Under the pieces are notes generated by a model. The model had not been told where the DNA came from. It worked only from the letters and a program-made list of their open reading frames with translations, and did not search any database. The position numbers and the translations under genes were made by a program. Positions 19,266 to 29,800 of a stretch of DNA of 64,000 nucleotides are shown in pieces (position 1 is the stretch's first letter; every line of letters begins with the position of its first letter). The DNA comes from Janthinobacterium silvisoli (lineage in GTDB: Bacteria; Pseudomonadota; Gammaproteobacteria; Burkholderiales; Burkholderiaceae_D). The DNA lies in assembly GCF_014200725.1 (NCBI RefSeq), contig NZ_JACHCL010000004.1, forward strand, positions 1 to 64,000, read 5' to 3'.

Positions 19266-20187
19266 TTCCACATCCGCTTCCACCACGCTGGCCATGCTGC
19301 GTGCAGAAGCGCTCGCGCTGTTCCAGGGTCTGCCCGTGGCGCAGCGCGAGCTGCCGACGGCGCTGCCCTACCTGTCCTTCATCCGCTTTACGCAGACGAC
19401 GGAACTCAATCGTGGCATGCTGGAGCCGTCGATGTGCCTGGTGCTGCAAGGGGAAAAGACGATCCTGATCGGCCAGCAGATCACCAATTACGGCGCCGGC
19501 AGCTATGTGGTGTCGGCGATCGACTTGCCCGTCTCGGGCCAGGTGTCGTTAGCCACGCCGGAACAGCCGTATATTGGCCTGCGCATCGCCCTCGATGCGC
19601 GCGAACTGGCGGCGCTGGTGATCGACATGCAGCTGGCCGTGCCCGACAGCCGGCGCAAGCAGCCTGCTCCAGCCTATGTCGAAGAAGCCGATACGGAATT
19701 ACGGGAGGCGTTTTTGCGGCTGCTGCGCATGCTGAAAAAACCGCAGGACCTGGCGGCCATCGGCCCCCTGCTGAAACAGGAAATCCTGTACCGCTTGCTG
19801 ACGGCGCGCGGCGGCGAAGCGCTGTACGAGAGCGTGACGGCGCACGCGCAAGAAAAAGGCGTCAGCGAAGCCATGCTGTGGATCAAACACCATTATGACC
19901 AGCCCTTGAAAATCGAGCAGCTGGCGAAATCGGTCAGCATGAGTGTATCGAGCCTGCACCACCGCTTCAAGGCGCTCACCGTGATGAGCCCCCTGCAATA
20001 TCAAAAGCAGATCCGTTTGCTAGAAGCGCGTAAACTCCTGTTGACGGGAAAACTGGAAGCGGCCACCGTGGCTTACCAGGTAGGCTATGAAAGCCCGTCC
20101 CAGTTCAGCCGCGAATACCGGCGCCTGTTCGGCGCCCCGCCGCTACAGGATATGCAATACCTGAAGCATCACGAACCGGTCTTGTAG
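19252..20187 (+). CDS. AraC-family transcriptional regulator
   Basis: A 311-aa regulator of the AraC_N type (PYLSFIRFTQTTELNRGMLEPSMC near the N-terminus) with a C-terminal double HTH (LKIEQLAKSVSMSVSSLHHRF; VGYESPSQFSREYRRLFG). It resembles the regulator at 13656-14564 in layout. It overlaps the aldehyde dehydrogenase gene by 14 bp and probably controls it. Its 3' end overlaps the convergent M14 peptidase gene by 19 bp. Confidence 0.87.
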   Translation: MKPIDSTSASTTLAMLRAEALALFQGLPVAQRELPTALPYLSFIRFTQTTELNRGMLEPSMCLVLQGEKTILIGQQITNYGAGSYVVSAIDLPVSGQVSLATPEQPYIGLRIALDARELAALVIDMQLAVPDSRRKQPAPAYVEEADTELREAFLRLLRMLKKPQDLAAIGPLLKQEILYRLLTARGGEALYESVTAHAQEKGVSEAMLWIKHHYDQPLKIEQLAKSVSMSVSSLHHRFKALTVMSPLQYQKQIRLLEARKLLLTGKLEAATVAYQVGYESPSQFSREYRRLFGAPPLQDMQYLKHHEPVL

Positions 20188-21950
20188 AGCGCCGGGGCCA
20201 CATCAGTGCGCAGCACCGGATACAGATTCAGACGCTCGTCCCAGGAACTGTGGCGGCGGGCGAAAAACTCCAGGCGCGCGCGCGGGTTGGCCGCAAAAGC
20301 CGGGTCGCTGGCCAGCTTGGCCTTGAAGGTCGCGGCCAGTGCAGGGTCGGCCGCCATCTGCGCACGCGCCACGTCTTCGGCCACATAATCCTCCATGTAT
20401 TCCTTGCGCTCGAAGGCCGTATTGAAACTGCCCCAGGCCAGCAGCGAATCGGGTGCGCGCGGCTCCAGCAGCGCCATCACCAGGCGCGCCTTCGGCTGGG
20501 CAATCGGTACATACAGCGAACCTGCACCGATCTCGCGTTCTTCTTTTTGCCATTCACCCTCGACGCTGGCCGTCTGGCGGCTCTCGAACGATTGGGCGCC
20601 AAATTTCACTTGCGTGGCGCGGAAGGTTTGCACCGGCTGCTTGCCGAATCCTGTTTTCAGCACTTGATAGGACACGCCATGCTGGCGCAGTTTTTCCGCC
20701 ACCATGACCGCTTGCGCGGCTGGCACCAGGTAGCCGGCTTGCGGCGCCTCGACCTGTAGCTTGGGCACGATTTCGTCGCGCAGCGGCACAGTCCACAACT
20801 GCGGCGTCTTTTCATCGTAGCGTGTCATCAGGGCGCCCGATACGTCGGACAAGGTACGCGTGTAGGCATAACCGCGAAACTCGATCTGGTGGCTTTTTTC
20901 AGTGGTCGTGTAACTGAGAGGCACGGTGGCGCCAGCCAGTGCGCTGGCGCGCACATCGGCTTGCTGCGTGATGCTGCGCCACTGCGCACCGTGCGCGGCC
21001 ATTTGCGACAGCAGCGAGACGATGGTGTTGTGCGTGATGCGCACGCGGGTCGGATAATCCTTCCACGAGTGGGTTTCCACCAGCATGCCGAAGCGGTTGC
21101 GCAGCAAGAAGTAGCCGTGCGAAAAGCGCGGATTCGGCGTCGAATCGACAAAACCCGATTGCGGATTGTCTTCTTCGGCAAACGACATATAAAACGGCTT
21201 CGGGTCCGAGCCCTGTTTCGCCAGGTCGGCCAGCACATTGTCGCGCAAGGCCGTGCCGGCTACGCGCAAGTCGGCGTCGCCCGCATGCACGGGTTCGACC
21301 TGGATCGAGATATCGGGTTCGAACTGCGCGCCATCGGTGACGTGCAAGTCCACATAGGCCAGCGGGTCCCATTGATTCACCAGCGCCAGCATATGCTGCA
21401 TCTCGGGCGCATCGGCCTTCATGTAGTCGCGGTTCAGGTTAAAGTTTTGCGCCGTGCTGCGCCAGCCCATTTCCACCGGGCCGCGCTGGTTGGGACGGTT
21501 CCACTGGCCGAAGCGCTCATGGCCATCGATATTAAACACGGGCACGAACAACAGCACCTGCTTGTCGAGCGCACCGGGCGCTACCTTCCCTTCCAGTACT
21601 TCGCGCAGCGCCAGGAAACCGGCATCCTTGCCATCGATTTCGCCGGAGTGGATGCCGCCCTGCACCAGCAGCACCGGCAGCTTGCGGCGCGTCGCCTCGG
21701 CAGCCGTCAGGGCACCCGTATTGCTGACGGCCAGCGCCAGCATGGGACGGTTTTCCGGCGTGCGGCCAAATTCAAAGCAGCGTACCTGCTTCGGGTAGGC
21801 TTGCTGGAAGGCGCTGCACAGCTTGACCACTTCATCGTAGCGGCCGGTTTTCAGGAAACCGGAGCGTTCGGAAATCGTGGTTAGCGTATCGGATGCGGCA
21901 TGGGCCAGCGGAGTGGCCAGCATGGCCAGTAACAGGGCGGAACGTAACAT
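20169..21950 (-). CDS. Exported M14-family zinc carboxypeptidase-like protein
   Basis: A 593-aa protein with a signal peptide (MLRSALLLAMLATPLAHA). The M14 zinc motif HxxE is in GGIHSGEIDGKDA (His101, Glu104), a later His is in YVDLHVTDG, and a catalytic-type Glu lies in METHSWKDY. Members remove C-terminal residues or process peptidoglycan peptides; specificity is not readable. The start is supported by TGGAG about ten bases upstream. It joins the M3, S41 and TonB receptor genes as another envelope peptide-handling gene in this stretch. Confidence 0.87.
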   Translation of the reverse strand: MLRSALLLAMLATPLAHAASDTLTTISERSGFLKTGRYDEVVKLCSAFQQAYPKQVRCFEFGRTPENRPMLALAVSNTGALTAAEATRRKLPVLLVQGGIHSGEIDGKDAGFLALREVLEGKVAPGALDKQVLLFVPVFNIDGHERFGQWNRPNQRGPVEMGWRSTAQNFNLNRDYMKADAPEMQHMLALVNQWDPLAYVDLHVTDGAQFEPDISIQVEPVHAGDADLRVAGTALRDNVLADLAKQGSDPKPFYMSFAEEDNPQSGFVDSTPNPRFSHGYFLLRNRFGMLVETHSWKDYPTRVRITHNTIVSLLSQMAAHGAQWRSITQQADVRASALAGATVPLSYTTTEKSHQIEFRGYAYTRTLSDVSGALMTRYDEKTPQLWTVPLRDEIVPKLQVEAPQAGYLVPAAQAVMVAEKLRQHGVSYQVLKTGFGKQPVQTFRATQVKFGAQSFESRQTASVEGEWQKEEREIGAGSLYVPIAQPKARLVMALLEPRAPDSLLAWGSFNTAFERKEYMEDYVAEDVARAQMAADPALAATFKAKLASDPAFAANPRARLEFFARRHSSWDERLNLYPVLRTDVAPALYKTGS

Positions 21951-22086
21951 GGGTGAGACTCCAGATCGATGGCAAACAAGGTAGCCGGAAATTATAGACC
22001 GCTTTGCCACGATAACCGGCATGCCACGGTCCATGTATTGAAGTATGAAACAAGTACAAGAAAGCTATTCAAGCAATACAAACATG

Positions 22087-22126
22087 TAAAAAAGCGCCCG
22101 AGCCGGGGTGGCCGGGGCGCTTTTTG
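22087..22126. terminator. Rho-independent terminator (readable on both strands)
   Basis: AAAAAAGCGCCC ... GGGGCGCTTTTT flank a GC-rich loop. On the minus strand it terminates the TonB receptor gene ending at 22176. The symmetric A/T runs make it work in either direction. Confidence 0.85.
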
Positions 22127-22175
22127 AGGATGGCTGGCAAGACCTTACGATCGATACCAGGCCGTCAGACAGGCA

Positions 22176-24893
22176 TCAGAAGTGGTAATTGAACTCTACC
22201 CAGCCCTGGCGTCCTTGCGGGCTGTAGCTGCCCACCGGGTAGTACGGCCAGCCGCCCGTATCGTCACGCTTGATGGTGTCGAGCACGTTATTGACGATCA
22301 GCGATACGGTGGCGCGGTCGTTGATCTGATACACGGTGCTGATATTGGCCAGCGCCGTCGGTGTCAGGTAAGCCGTGCCGGCACCGTTAGGTATCTTGCC
22401 GTAGCGGCTGACCAGCAAGGTATTCGACCACTTTCCCGCGCTCCAGTTGACGCTCAGGTTCAGCTTGTCCGGCCAATCCGTGTTGGTCAGGTCTTTGGTG
22501 CCGTCGATCACTTCATCGCCCGCAAACTGCTGCGATTTGTTGGTCAACACTTTCGAATAATTGGCCTTGAAGGCAAAGCGGCCATAGTTATTTGTAGGTA
22601 CCAGATACTTCAGGCTGATATCGATACCGCTGGTGCTTTGACTGGCAGCATTGATCGGGTTGACGGTGATGGTCTTGATCTCGCCGGCACGGTTCAATGC
22701 GTCGCTTGCGTAGCGCTGGACGCGCGCCAGGGTATCGACGCAGGTCGGCGACGTGATATCGAGTTTACCCAGACGGCAATCGGCTTCGTCGCGCAAGATC
22801 TTGTCGGCGCTCAGGTTGGTCACCAGGTCCGTGATCTTGATGTTCCAGTAATCGACCGAGACATCGAAATTGGTGCTTGGCGACCAGACGGCGCCCACGC
22901 CGAAGGACTTGCCTTTTTCCGACTGCAGATCCTTGCTGCCGTTCTGGATGTAATCGGCGCCAGGCGAGAGGTTGGCGTAATCGCACTTGTCGATATCCTG
23001 TTTCGCGGCACCGCAGCGGTAGTAGTCGGTGGTGCTCGAATAATAGCCCGTGCCGCGCGCCTTGTAGATATAGTTCATGTCCGGTGCGCGGAAGCTGGTG
23101 GCGTAGTTGGCGCGGAACAGCAGGTCTGGCGCAGGACGCAGCTCCAGCCCACCGTTATAGGTGAACTTGCCATCGTTGCGGCCGGCAAAGCTGTAGCGGT
23201 CATAACGGCCAGCCAGGGTGGCGATCAGCTTTTCATGCAGCGGCAAATTGAGCTCGGCGCCCAGTGCACCGCGGGTACGCGTACCGGCCGTGATGTCGGA
23301 CTGGGTGGCGACGTTGAAGTAGCCGGCGTTCAGGCGCGGGTCAGGCACATTGCTGAAGCCTTGCTTGCCCAGTTCTGCGATGGTGGCCACTTTCGCCACG
23401 CCGCCCGGCAGCTGGAACAGGTCGCCATTGGTGGACAGGCTCAGGGTATTGGTCCATGCCTTGTCGTCGCTGTCCGAATTACCCGTGATGCTATTGAATT
23501 CGGCCGGCGTCAACCGGCGCGACAGGCGCGCAGGATCAGGTGCATAGATAGGCACGCCATTGGCGTCGGTGCCCAGTTTCGGCCCCAGGAAGAAGGTATC
23601 GATATTGGCCAGTGCGCGCGGCGTATGGCTCTCGCTCTTGTACAGGGACGCGTTGTAGTTGGCTTCATACTGCCAGGACGCGGTGCCCGGAATACGGCCC
23701 TTGGCGCCGATCGAAATAGCGGTAGCCAGGTCGTCCCACTTGCGGTTGTAGCGCGATACGCCGCCGATTTCTTCTGGCGAGATGTAGCGCGTCCATGCTT
23801 CGTAATTACCCGTGTTCTGGTTCTTGAAATAGCTGCTGCCCGTCGACGACGACGTCCACGACGGTCCGCGCGTATTGTTCTCGGTGGCGTTTTTGCCGAT
23901 CAGGAAATCGGCGAACAGCGTGGTCTCCGGCGACAGCTCATAATTGGCGCTGCCGAATACGTTCTGGCTCTTGTTCTTGGTCTGCGTGGTCCAGTAGGTC
24001 GGGCCTACTTTCGGGCTGGCGCAATACGTACCGTTCTTGGCCTGGTACTTGACGACGCTGCCGCCAAACAAGTCACCGAACTGGTTGCAGGTGTCGCCCA
24101 GGTCCTGGTAGGTACCCGAGGTACCCGCTTTGACCACGCGGCGCGAAGCGATATTGGTTGGCGTGCCGCCTTTGGTGGCCATGAAATCGCGGTCCAGGCT
24201 GGACAGCGGATCGCGCTGGCTCAGTTCCACGCTGAACAAGGTATGCAGCTTGTCGAAATTGCCGCCGCCCGTCACCTGCACGCGCTGGTTGCCTGCGCCA
24301 CCGCGCGTGGTGCCGCCGGCCTTGACGTTGACATCAATGCCTTCCGTCTGTTTTTTCAGGATCACGTTGACCACGCCGGCAATCGCATCCGAACCGTAGA
24401 TGGCCGACGCGCCGCCGTTGAGGATCTCGATGCGGTCGACGATGCTCGACGGGATATTGGCCAGGTTGGTGAAGTTGACCGTACCTTCATAGGCGACCGG
24501 GAAATCGGCAAGACGGCGGCCGTTCAGCAGGATCAAGGTATGGTTCGGGCCCAGGCCGCGCAGGCTGATGGTATTGGCCGATGGCGTAAAGGTATTGCCG
24601 AAGTCTTCGCCTTGCGTAAAACCGCTGTTCTGCACCTGGTTGCTCAACGCATCGAAGACGTTTTTATAACCCTGCCTGGTGATCTCTTCACCGGTCAGGA
24701 TGGTCACCGACGACGGGCCTTCCAGGCTGGCGCGCGGAATGCGCGAGCCGGTCACGACGACGGCCTGGGGAGTGGTTGCGGATACTGTGTCGGCGGTGGG
24801 CGACTGCGTCTGCGCGTGCACCTGCCATGTAGCGCCACTCAGCGCGGCCAGAATGACCACGCTGAGGGGTTTTAGTTTGAATTGTGTTGACAT
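22176..24893 (-). CDS. TonB-dependent outer-membrane receptor
   Basis: A 905-aa receptor. A signal peptide (VVILAALSGATWQVHAQ) is followed by a short TonB-box-like segment (QAVVVTGSRI), the plug domain (SSVTILTGEEITRQG, ISLRGLGPNHTLILLNGRR, RIEILNGGASAIYGSDAIAGVVNVILKK) and a long beta-barrel ending in an aromatic residue (WVEFNYHF). The NGRR plug variant is common in receptors of Xanthomonas- and Caulobacter-type families that take up carbohydrates or peptides rather than siderophores. The ligand is unknown. The neighbouring S41 and M14 peptidases hint at peptide uptake, but this is inference. Confidence 0.93.
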   Translation of the reverse strand: MSTQFKLKPLSVVILAALSGATWQVHAQTQSPTADTVSATTPQAVVVTGSRIPRASLEGPSSVTILTGEEITRQGYKNVFDALSNQVQNSGFTQGEDFGNTFTPSANTISLRGLGPNHTLILLNGRRLADFPVAYEGTVNFTNLANIPSSIVDRIEILNGGASAIYGSDAIAGVVNVILKKQTEGIDVNVKAGGTTRGGAGNQRVQVTGGGNFDKLHTLFSVELSQRDPLSSLDRDFMATKGGTPTNIASRRVVKAGTSGTYQDLGDTCNQFGDLFGGSVVKYQAKNGTYCASPKVGPTYWTTQTKNKSQNVFGSANYELSPETTLFADFLIGKNATENNTRGPSWTSSSTGSSYFKNQNTGNYEAWTRYISPEEIGGVSRYNRKWDDLATAISIGAKGRIPGTASWQYEANYNASLYKSESHTPRALANIDTFFLGPKLGTDANGVPIYAPDPARLSRRLTPAEFNSITGNSDSDDKAWTNTLSLSTNGDLFQLPGGVAKVATIAELGKQGFSNVPDPRLNAGYFNVATQSDITAGTRTRGALGAELNLPLHEKLIATLAGRYDRYSFAGRNDGKFTYNGGLELRPAPDLLFRANYATSFRAPDMNYIYKARGTGYYSSTTDYYRCGAAKQDIDKCDYANLSPGADYIQNGSKDLQSEKGKSFGVGAVWSPSTNFDVSVDYWNIKITDLVTNLSADKILRDEADCRLGKLDITSPTCVDTLARVQRYASDALNRAGEIKTITVNPINAASQSTSGIDISLKYLVPTNNYGRFAFKANYSKVLTNKSQQFAGDEVIDGTKDLTNTDWPDKLNLSVNWSAGKWSNTLLVSRYGKIPNGAGTAYLTPTALANISTVYQINDRATVSLIVNNVLDTIKRDDTGGWPYYPVGSYSPQGRQGWVEFNYHF

Positions 24894-25043
24894 TTTTGCG
24901 CTTCTCGATGTTGGAGAAGGGCGAAGGTATCAAAATGCCAGTGACTTCAAAACGAATGGTTTCACTTATGTATATATCGTTATTGTTATATAGAAATATT
25001 TCTCTACATCTAAGGGTACGGCCTCCAACAACGGCATGCGCAT

Positions 25044-25072
25044 AAAAAAAACGCCGGGATAAATCCCGGCGT
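25044..25072 (-). terminator. Rho-independent terminator of the S41 peptidase gene
   Basis: Perfect 10-bp stem ACGCCGGGAT / ATCCCGGCGT with a 2-nt loop and a run of T on the minus strand (A-run at 25044-25051). It is 41 bp past the S41 stop codon. Confidence 0.9.
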
Positions 25073-25112
25073 CATGCTCGCAGCCTAAGGTTTTCCAGCG
25101 TTACGGGACCGA

Positions 25113-26636
25113 TTACCGCACCGAAATCTCGCGGTATTGGGGACGCAGCAAACGCATGGCCGTGGCGCTGGATTCGACCGATTGGCTCAGCAGTTGCGCC
25201 TTACCTGTAGGCAAGCTGCAACTCTTGTTGTTGCGGTATTGCAACGCCAGCGCCAGCATGCCTTCCGCCGGATCGCCCAGTGCGTGCTGGTAATCATCGC
25301 TGGCCGCACAGGTGGGTGCGATGCCGTCGGCATAATCGCCAAAGCCCTTGGCGTTGACACCCTTGAAGTTGATGGCGAAATAGGTGGTGCCGCAATTGGG
25401 CTGAGGATAGAAGCCGTACGGCTTGCCGCAGGTAGTGCCACCGATCAAGTTCACTTCCACGTCCACGCCACGCAGGCCGTTGATGATCGCTTCACTGGCC
25501 GAGCAGGTTCCCGCCGTGGTCAGCACGGTGACCTTTTTCAAGCCCAGGTAAGGCAGGGCGATGTTTTTCTGCACCGGATTCGGCGCGGCAAAGCCGATGC
25601 TGCGTGCATGGAAAGGTACGGGCGCATCGGGTTTTGTCTTGTCGTTATAGACAGTTTGTTCAAACGTCTTGCCTGTCGTTTGCTGCGGTCCGGCAATCAT
25701 GTAAGCCAGTTCGCTGGCCACGTCAAGCAAGCCGCCGCCGTTATAGCGCACGTCAAGCACCAGGTCGCTGACACCGGCCGTCTGGAACGATTGCATCGCT
25801 TCGATCAACTGACGCTCGGAAACATAGTTGTGCGTGTTAAAGGTCAGATAACCCACCTTGCCGGTCGGCGTCGTGATGACTTTCGTGTTTTGCACGGCCG
25901 TGGTGCTGATATCGCCGGCGGTCATGGTGGCACTGATCGGGGTGCCGTTACGGCTGAACACCAGGGTATGGCTGACTTTCTGGTCGGGGAAGATGCCTGC
26001 ATTGAGCGTATCCACGCTGGCCGTATCGCCAGCGTTGACGAAATCGACACCATCGACGCGCTGCAGCACATCGCCCCGCTGCAAACCGGCCAAGGCGGCC
26101 GGCGAGCCTGGCTCGATCATGGCCACGACTGCCTTGCGTGGCGGACTCAAGCTGTCGTAAGCCATCAGGAAACCGTAACCGAACTCAACGCCACTCTGCG
26201 ACGCTTCCCACTCGGCCGTTGTATAAGTGAAATGGAACTGGTCTTTTTGCTTGCCGGAAGCCGTGGTGGCATAGGTTTTCAGCACATCGAAATAGGCGGG
26301 CGCGGTGCTGTAGTTTTGTGCCAGATAAGTATTGGGAACTTCGTTGTACCACAGATAACTTTCATCGATCCAGCTGCGGACCCAGTCCTGCTCGTTGCGC
26401 AAGGTGCCTGGCTTGTCGGTGCTATTGCCGGCACGGGGCTTTTCGCAGCGGTTGGCCAACGTGGAGGAAGGTGCCAGTACCGTAGCGCCACCGTTGTTGC
26501 CACCATTGTTGCCACCATTGCCGGTGCTGCTACCATTGCCCGGCGTACTGGTCGCTGGTGCGGAACTGTCGCCGCCACCACCGCAGGCGGCCAGCATGAG
26601 CAGGCTCGCCAGGCTCAAACATTGCAACGCTTTCAT
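25113..26636 (-). CDS. S41-family serine protease lipoprotein with PDZ domain
   Basis: A 507-aa lipoprotein. The lipobox LAAC places the lipidated Cys at residue 18, followed by a Gly/Asn/Ser-rich tether (CGGGGDSS... NGGNNGGNNGG). A PDZ-like region (IEPGSPAALAGLQRGDVLQRVDG) precedes the S41 peptidase core (LVLDVRYNGGGLLDVASELA; catalytic Ser in GTCSASEAIING). C-terminal-processing-type proteases cleave unfolded or envelope proteins. Start at MKALQCL is chosen for AAGGTG upstream and correct signal-peptide length. It lies directly upstream of the TonB receptor but has its own terminator. Confidence 0.9.
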   Translation of the reverse strand: MKALQCLSLASLLMLAACGGGGDSSAPATSTPGNGSSTGNGGNNGGNNGGATVLAPSSTLANRCEKPRAGNSTDKPGTLRNEQDWVRSWIDESYLWYNEVPNTYLAQNYSTAPAYFDVLKTYATTASGKQKDQFHFTYTTAEWEASQSGVEFGYGFLMAYDSLSPPRKAVVAMIEPGSPAALAGLQRGDVLQRVDGVDFVNAGDTASVDTLNAGIFPDQKVSHTLVFSRNGTPISATMTAGDISTTAVQNTKVITTPTGKVGYLTFNTHNYVSERQLIEAMQSFQTAGVSDLVLDVRYNGGGLLDVASELAYMIAGPQQTTGKTFEQTVYNDKTKPDAPVPFHARSIGFAAPNPVQKNIALPYLGLKKVTVLTTAGTCSASEAIINGLRGVDVEVNLIGGTTCGKPYGFYPQPNCGTTYFAINFKGVNAKGFGDYADGIAPTCAASDDYQHALGDPAEGMLALALQYRNNKSCSLPTGKAQLLSQSVESSATAMRLLRPQYREISVR

Positions 26637-26754
26637 TCCAACACCTTTCCACATAGAAACAATAATTATAGTGGGGCTGAATATAAATGTGTTACCAAAT
26701 TTAATACTTCAAAGGCCAATACAATAGCCCGTTCGCCGCTATGCGGGCCAGACG

Positions 26755-26778
26755 TAAAAATGGCGCCCGCAGGCGCCA
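26755..26778 (-). terminator. Terminator of the indolepyruvate oxidoreductase gene
   Basis: TGGCGCC and GGCGCCA form a 7-bp stem with a 4-nt loop, followed on the minus strand by ATTTTTA. It lies 27 bp past the stop codon. Confidence 0.8.
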
Positions 26779-26804
26779 TCTCGTACTTCAACTTGCCAGA
26801 CGGA

Positions 26805-29800
26805 TCAAACCACGGGCGTTGCCACGGCAGGCACAGGCACGACCGTCGAAGGCACGGCAGGTGGGGCATTGAAGGCGATGATCAGGCTTGCCTCCTTTTC
26901 CTTGGCTGCCGTCAAATGACGCTCTTTCACGTGGCCGTAACCACGGATGTCTTCCGGTATGCTGGCAATCGCCACGGCTTGCGCCAGCTTGGCTGTCGTC
27001 AGTTTCGGCAACAGCGCACCCACGGTTTGACGGTACTCGGCGATCAGCGCGCGTTCCATCTTGCGCTCGGCTGTGTAGCCAAACACGTCCAGCGCACCGC
27101 CACGCAAGCCCTTGAACTTGGCCAGCAGACCAAAAGCCTTCATCATCCACGGGCCGAATTCCTTCTTGACCAGATGACCCTGGGCATCCGTCTTGGCGAA
27201 CAGCGGCGGCGCCAGATGGAATTTCAGCTTGACGTCGCCTTCGAACATGGCGTCGATCTTCGCCTTGAAAGCGCCATCCGTGTACAGGCGCGCCACTTCA
27301 TACTCGTCCTTGTACGCCATCAGCTTGTAGAAGTAGCGGGCCACAGCTTCCGTCAGGCGCAGATGCGGGCCATTCAGGGCGCTTTCAGCGGCGCGTACCT
27401 GTTTGATGAAGTCCAGGTACTGCTGCGCATAGGCGCGGTCCTGGTAAGCCGTCAGCAATTGCACGCGTTTTTCGATGATGTCGTCCAGGGTTTCGATGCG
27501 CTTGAACTCGACCACCTTGGCAGGCGTGGTCATGCGTACCAGGCTGGCGGCATCATGGGCGCCTGCGCGGCCCCAGTTGAAGGCGGCCTTGTTGAACGCC
27601 ACCGAGACGTTGTTCAAGTCGATCGCTTTCATGATGGATGCTTCGGTGAGCGGCACTTTGCCCTTTTGCCAGGCGTAGCCGAGCATGAACATATTGGTCG
27701 CAATCGAGTCGCCCATCAGCGCCGTGGCGATCTGGCCCGCGTCGATGAAATCCACATGGTCGCTGCCACAGGCCTTTTCAATTTCCAGGCGCGCACCGGC
27801 GCCGGGGAATTGCCAGTCCGGGTTTTTCACGAAGGCGGCCGTCGACGAGCTGGTCGAGTTGATCATGGCCCAGCTGCGGCCCTCGCCCATGCGCGACAGG
27901 GCGTCGCGGCTGGCCGTGACGATCAGATCGCAGCCGATCACCAGATCGGCCGCACCGGTGCCGACGCGGGTCGAGTGGATGTCTGCCTGACGGTCTGCCA
28001 GGCGTACGTGCGACATCACGGGGCCGCCCTTTTGCGCCAGGCCGCTCATGTCCAGCACGGAACAGCCCTTGCCTTCCACGTGCGCCGCCATCGCCAGAAT
28101 CTGGCCGACAGTCACCACGCCGGTGCCGCCGATACCGGTCACCAGGATACCGAACGGTTCGGCGGTCGATGGAATCTGCGGCGTCGGCAAGGCCGGCACG
28201 GCAGGTCCGCCTTTATCGGCGGCAGCTGCTTTCTTCGGCTTTTTCAAGCCGCCGCCTTCCACCGTCACGAAGCTTGGGCAAAAGCCCGTGGTGCACGAAA
28301 AATCCTTGTTGCAGGACGACTGGTTGATCTGGCGCTTGCGGCCCAGATCTGTTTCCAGCGGTTCCACCGACAGGCAGTTCGATTGCACGGAACAGTCGCC
28401 GCAGCCTTCGCAGACGGCTTCGTTGATCACGGCGCGCTTGGCCGGGTCCGGGTATTCATTGCGTTTCCGGCGGCGGCGTTTTTCCGAGGCGCAGGTCTGG
28501 TCGTAGATCATGGCCGACACGCCCGGCATGTCGCGCAGTTCACGCTGCACATCCATCAATTCCGAACGGTGGCGCACGGTGACGCCTTCTGCCCAGGCGT
28601 AATCGGATGGGTATTTTTCAGGTTCGTCGGTGACGACGATGATCGGGCCCACGCCTTCGGCCGCGATCTGGCGCGAAATGATGGCCGGCGACAGCGGGCC
28701 ATCGAATTCCTGGCCGCCCGTCATGGCGACTGCATCGTTGAACAGAATCTTGTAGGTGATATTGACCTTGGCCGACACCGCGGCGCGGATCGCCAGGATG
28801 CCCGAGTGGAAATACGTGCCGTCACCCAGATTGGTGAACACGTGTTTTTCATTCGTGAACGGCGCCTGCCCGACCCAGGTCACGCCTTCGGCGCCCATAT
28901 GGGTAAACGTCGAGGTTTCGCGGTCCATCCACAGCACCATGTAGTGGCAGCCGATGCCGGCCAGCGCGCGCGAGCCTTCAGGCACCTTGGTCGAGCTGTT
29001 ATGCGGGCAGCCCGAGCAGAAGAACGGCGTGCGGTCTTTTTGCGGATCGGGTTTGACGCTGATCGCCTTGAGCACGTTTTCCTTCGCTTCCAGGTAAGCG
29101 ATGCGTTCCTTGACGCGCTGCTCGACCGGATGGCCCGCGTAGTAGCGCGAAATGCGGCTGGCAATGGCGCGGGCGATCATCGCCGGGTTCAGCTCATAGG
29201 TGGCCGGCAGCAGCCAGTCGCCGTGGCCGGTGCCCTTCTGGTTGCTCCATTCGCCCGTGTCGTCGAACTTGCCGACCACGCGCGGACGCTCGCCATCCTT
29301 CAGGTTATACAGTTCTTCCTTCAGCGCGTATTCGAGGATCTGGCGTTTTTCTTCCACCACCAGGATTTCGTCGAGGCCCTTGGCAAATTCATGCACGCCA
29401 TCCGCTTCCAGCGGCCAGGTCATGCCGATCTTGTACAGGCGGATGCCGATGTCGGACGCGGTCTGTTCATCGATGCCCAGGTCGGCCAGCGCCTGGCGCG
29501 TGTCCAGGTAGGATTTACCGGCCGTGATGATGCCGATACGCGCTTTCGGGCTGTCCCAGATGATTTTATTGAGCTTGTTGGCGCGCGCATAAGCCAGCGC
29601 GGCATACCATTTATAGCTGTTCATCCGCACTTCCTGCTCCAGCACCGTGTCTGGCCAGCGGATGTTCAAGCCGCCTTGCGGCATTTCAAAGTCGGTCGGC
29701 AGGGTGATTTGCACGCGGTCCGGATCGAAATCGACGGCGGCGCCGGACTCGATGATGTCGGTCACGCATTTCATCGAGACCCACAAGCCCGTGTAGCGGC

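Noticed and set aside
22182..24875. An 897-codon open frame antisense to the TonB receptor gene
   Set aside because: No domain, no signal peptide and no ribosome binding site; it mirrors the receptor's codon pattern.
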